In this document: positions 61,016 through 64,000 of the stretch, piece after piece
How positions within the stretch are numbered: the stretch's first letter is position 1
How the letters are laid out: the number at the start of each line of letters is the position of its first letter
The notes under the pieces: model-generated
What the model was told of the DNA's origin: nothing
Seen by the model: only the letters and a program-made list of their open reading frames with translations
The model's database searches: none
Position numbers and translations under genes: made by a program
Assembly (NCBI GenBank): GCA_013396915.1
Contig: VWZL01000114.1
Coordinates: 128,691 to 192,690 of the forward strand
DNA: 64,000 nucleotides
Reading direction: 5' to 3'
DNA from: Stercorarius parasiticus
Taxonomy: Eukaryota; Chordata; Aves; Charadriiformes; Stercorariidae

Positions 61016-64000
61016 GTTGGTGTAAGTAATTTTTCCTTGGTTCAAACTCCCAGCATTTGTTCTCTCCTCCAAATCTCAAAGTGACTGAAAATTCTTAGAG
61101 AATATTGAATATTAGAATTTCAACAGAAATGCAAATCAGAATAAAGCTGGATACGCACCTTTTTGAAATATTAGTAAGTATAATGAAAAATGTCTCCTTC
61201 TAACCCCTACCTGCATTGGGGCTGTCAGTGTCAGTGAAATCTTTTCACTGCCAGATGGCATTTATTTTCAAACACACGTATCAAATACAAAGTTTCACAG
61301 CTCTCATTATGGAAAACAGGTAACTTTTATTCATCTATCTTTGATGATGACCCAGCCCTAGATACATTAGTAAAATTTATTACTTATTTCTTATTACTTC
61401 CTTATTACTATCTCACAGAATAAGAGGAAATCTTCATTTAATCAAACTGTTCGTGGGCTAATACATTAGCTATTTATCTCCTGACATTTAGGGATAAATT
61501 TGGAAGGAGACACGGAATTAGTTTAGCGTGGATTTATCTCTATTCCCTTAGGAATATTTATTCACAGTCAGCATCTTTAGCATTTAAAAGCCAAGGACCG
61601 AGGTATTAAAGGCCAAATACATGCTTACAGAAAGGGGGATGCACCTGAACAATCAAATGTGTGACAGAAAAAGTAAGCCAAAAATAATCTGAAAATAAGC
61701 AAAAATTTGGGGAAAAAATAATTTTAGCTTTTGTTAATGAGGATAATGTTTTTGACAATAAAGTGGAAATAACACCATGTCTCTATGACAAAGTGAAAAC
61801 TTGCTAGCAGTTAGGTTATGTTGCTTAAAATCAGCTGTTGGTAAATGCTGAGCTGTAATCCTCTGATAGAAGTAAAAACAAGAACAGATTATTCTAGGAG
61901 TTTAATGATTAAACACTTGATAAAAAGCTGTTTCCTTTGATAACTAAGATTACTTTGTGAGAGATTCAAAGCCCAATGAGGGTTTATGAATAACATCAGT
62001 CAAGACCTCTATCACCTTTTTTTTTACTTTGGGAAGACTGTAGCTACTATTGCTATTATTTTTCTGTTTGTTAAATTGCATAGGACTACCCACTTAAGCT
62101 CTAAATAGTTGAGAGTTTCCTATCTAATTTATTAATATCCTATGTAATTTATAAATTGATGCTTCTCTATTTCATGATAAGCACAAAAGGACAGGATGAA
62201 CACTGTAGGGGAAATGGCAGGCAAAAATCAATTACAGATAGACTATAACAAGAGATTTCCATTTTGCAGGCTTATAGGTAAAGACTTGCAGCTAAAAGTG
62301 CAAGGTTAGAAATGGTTGGTTTTGGAAAAAAACCACTGCACTGGTTTAGCCAGCTTTGCCAATGTTGTATGGATTGCGGTATTAGTAAGACTAAGTTTTA
62401 GCAAATAAGAGTCAGCACTGCTCTTTCACAATGTAATAGCAAAACATTTTCAGTGCTATGATATCAACAGAGGTGATTTAGAATGTGAATAAATTCTTCT
62501 TAAAAGTACTTTTGGGTTCTGAATGGCTACAATTCTAGGTACTTCAAATTCTTATTTCCTTGTAGAGGTTTATGTATGGTTTTCCTAAACTAAAATTGTA
62601 GGGGAAAAAGTAATAACATTTTAAAATACGTGTTTCCCAAACAGATAATATGCCTACAAGGTCTATTTACAAACAAGAAAGTAAATAATACCAATCTCAA
62701 TTCGTTCTTTGGGTAATTCATTGGGCGGGTCCTCATATTAGTTACAGATATTTCAGATATCGTCTAAGTGGTTTAATCCAAGTTTATTCTGCTCCTTTGG
62801 ATGTTATAGACCAACTGGTTAGACTGTTGCAAGACACCGTTTACCTTCCAGAGAGAAGTCTATATGAAATTATTAGCTCCATTCTTTTGCCTGTGAGACC
62901 TGGGGAAAACCTGATGCTTGAAGTTCTGAACTTTCTTTAATCATCTGACTCACAGTGCTATCTACTGTAAAATGTAGGGAGTTACATGAAAATTTTCTTA
63001 TCATTTGTGGAAATGTTCCCATCTCTGGTTAAAAGTGGAAAACTAGGAGTTACTGCATTTGTTCATATATGTTCCAGCTGTTTAAGTTGCAGTCACGTGT
63101 ATAAGAAATTATTGTTAGCAAGAGCTTGCTTTCGCTTGATTTTTTGTGTGCTTTGTCTCAATTCCCCCTTGAGTAATTTTTAGAATTGTCCCTGTCCTTT
63201 TTTTTTTTTGCTGTTGTTTTCCAGTTGTAAAAGACTTCTTAATAATAGATAAAAGACAAGAGTATCATTAATTTTAGTTCTCCCTTGGATTCATATCAAG
63301 TCTGAAAGAAGAAACAAAACCAGCAAAGCATTTGACTTCAAATTAAATCTTGATATGATGTGCTTGTCTCCTTCTTCTTGCTGTTCATTATAAATTCATC
63401 CTGTTGAGATAAGAATTTTTATTTGATTTAGATATTCTTCTTGAAGGACTCCTAAAAGGGAATGCTAAGTTTGGAAAAGGAGATGTATCTCTTCTCTTTT
63501 GTATCAAGAGATACCAGACTAGCGCCTCTTATCTGTTAGGAGAACAAAATACACACAGAAAGTGGAGGGACTCTGGGTTTTGGTGATTTTTTTTTTTTTT
63601 AGTAAATTTGAGAGACTGGAAAGTTTCTCAGCTTCTCTTTAGACTGGACATTGGTTTTGGTAAAGAATGACTGATCCTCTGTGTTCTCAAGGCCTCAATG
63701 TTCATCATTTATAGACATAGAAACAGACCAAATTAGGAGTAAAATGTTAACTAATTAGAAGGGTTGCAGACTGTGAGTTTAAAATGCTTTCGTAAAGGTG
63801 CTTTGCATTATACATTGTGTTAAGGAGAATTAAACTCTCCTAAATTATCCAAGAATAGCTTCTGTGGTTCTTTTCAACTTTAGAAAGACTGAGCTCCTTC
63901 TGGCCCTCGTCCCAACATGGTGTCTTCTCTCAGCTTTCAAGCAATTTCAGTAAGTTTAAAATATTTTATTTCCTTTCTGATACTTATCTCTAGTTCCTCC
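61016..64000. other. Non-coding stretch to the window end
   Basis: AT-rich DNA with T runs at about 63200 and 63587-63600. One frame without an ATG (62689-62940, plus) gives a protein-like translation ending in a stop; it is discussed as a finding but not supported as a gene. Confidence 0.55.

Noticed and set aside
1..64000. CRISPR arrays, bacterial operons, tRNA or rRNA genes
   Set aside because: No regularly spaced short identical repeats with unique spacers, no cloverleaf or rRNA sequence recognised, and the repeat content is clearly vertebrate.

Overview
This window looks like bird nuclear DNA, most likely from a neoavian species. Two things point there. One is a CR1 LINE 3' end that terminates in the ATTCTATG octamer typical of avian CR1 (about 60893-61015). 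The other is several endogenous-retrovirus LTRs of types I recognise as abundant in bird genomes. The rest is AT-rich, single-copy-looking, non-coding DNA with many homopolymer runs, as expected in a long intron or an intergenic desert. I could not support any protein-coding gene, rRNA, tRNA, known ncRNA or CRISPR array. The open reading frames present are chance frames in AT-rich DNA, frames open only because a segment is GC-rich, frames running through Ns, or frames inside LTRs. Layout: 1-2006 holds a 205-bp direct repeat (1-205 and 1802-2006, one mismatch) on either side of a 939-bp N gap and a gap-truncated LTR; this is most easily read as an assembly overlap that was not merged. 2007-13791 is mostly featureless, with a decayed LINE reverse-transcriptase fragment at 8260-8575 (minus strand) and a TCTCC tract at 9272-9336. 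13792-14097 is a truncated LTR and 14452-14640 the remnant of a LINE C-terminus. 19318-19605 is an unexplained GC-rich island. 26456-26524, 41708-41745 and 43081-43136 carry traces of very old palindromic (MITE-like) repeats, and 31130-31225 another LINE reverse-transcriptase trace. 36888-38797 is an LTR cluster: an LTR on the minus strand and a different LTR on the plus strand with a perfect 5-bp target-site duplication, their promoter ends facing each other across 576 bp. 49033-50189 is a complete solo LTR (minus strand) with its own perfect 5-bp target-site duplication and an internal array of about 50-bp units. 50190-64000 is again featureless apart from the CR1 end, simple repeats, a possible old LTR near 54.8-55.0 kb, and short inverted repeats. 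The functional content is therefore fossil mobile DNA: promoters and poly(A) signals within the LTRs are the only regulatory elements with clear sequence support. No new biological system is evident. The strongest items for follow-up are the probable false duplication at the left edge, the divergent LTR pair at 36.9-38.8 kb, the repeat array inside the 49-50 kb LTR, and the GC island at 19.3-19.6 kb.
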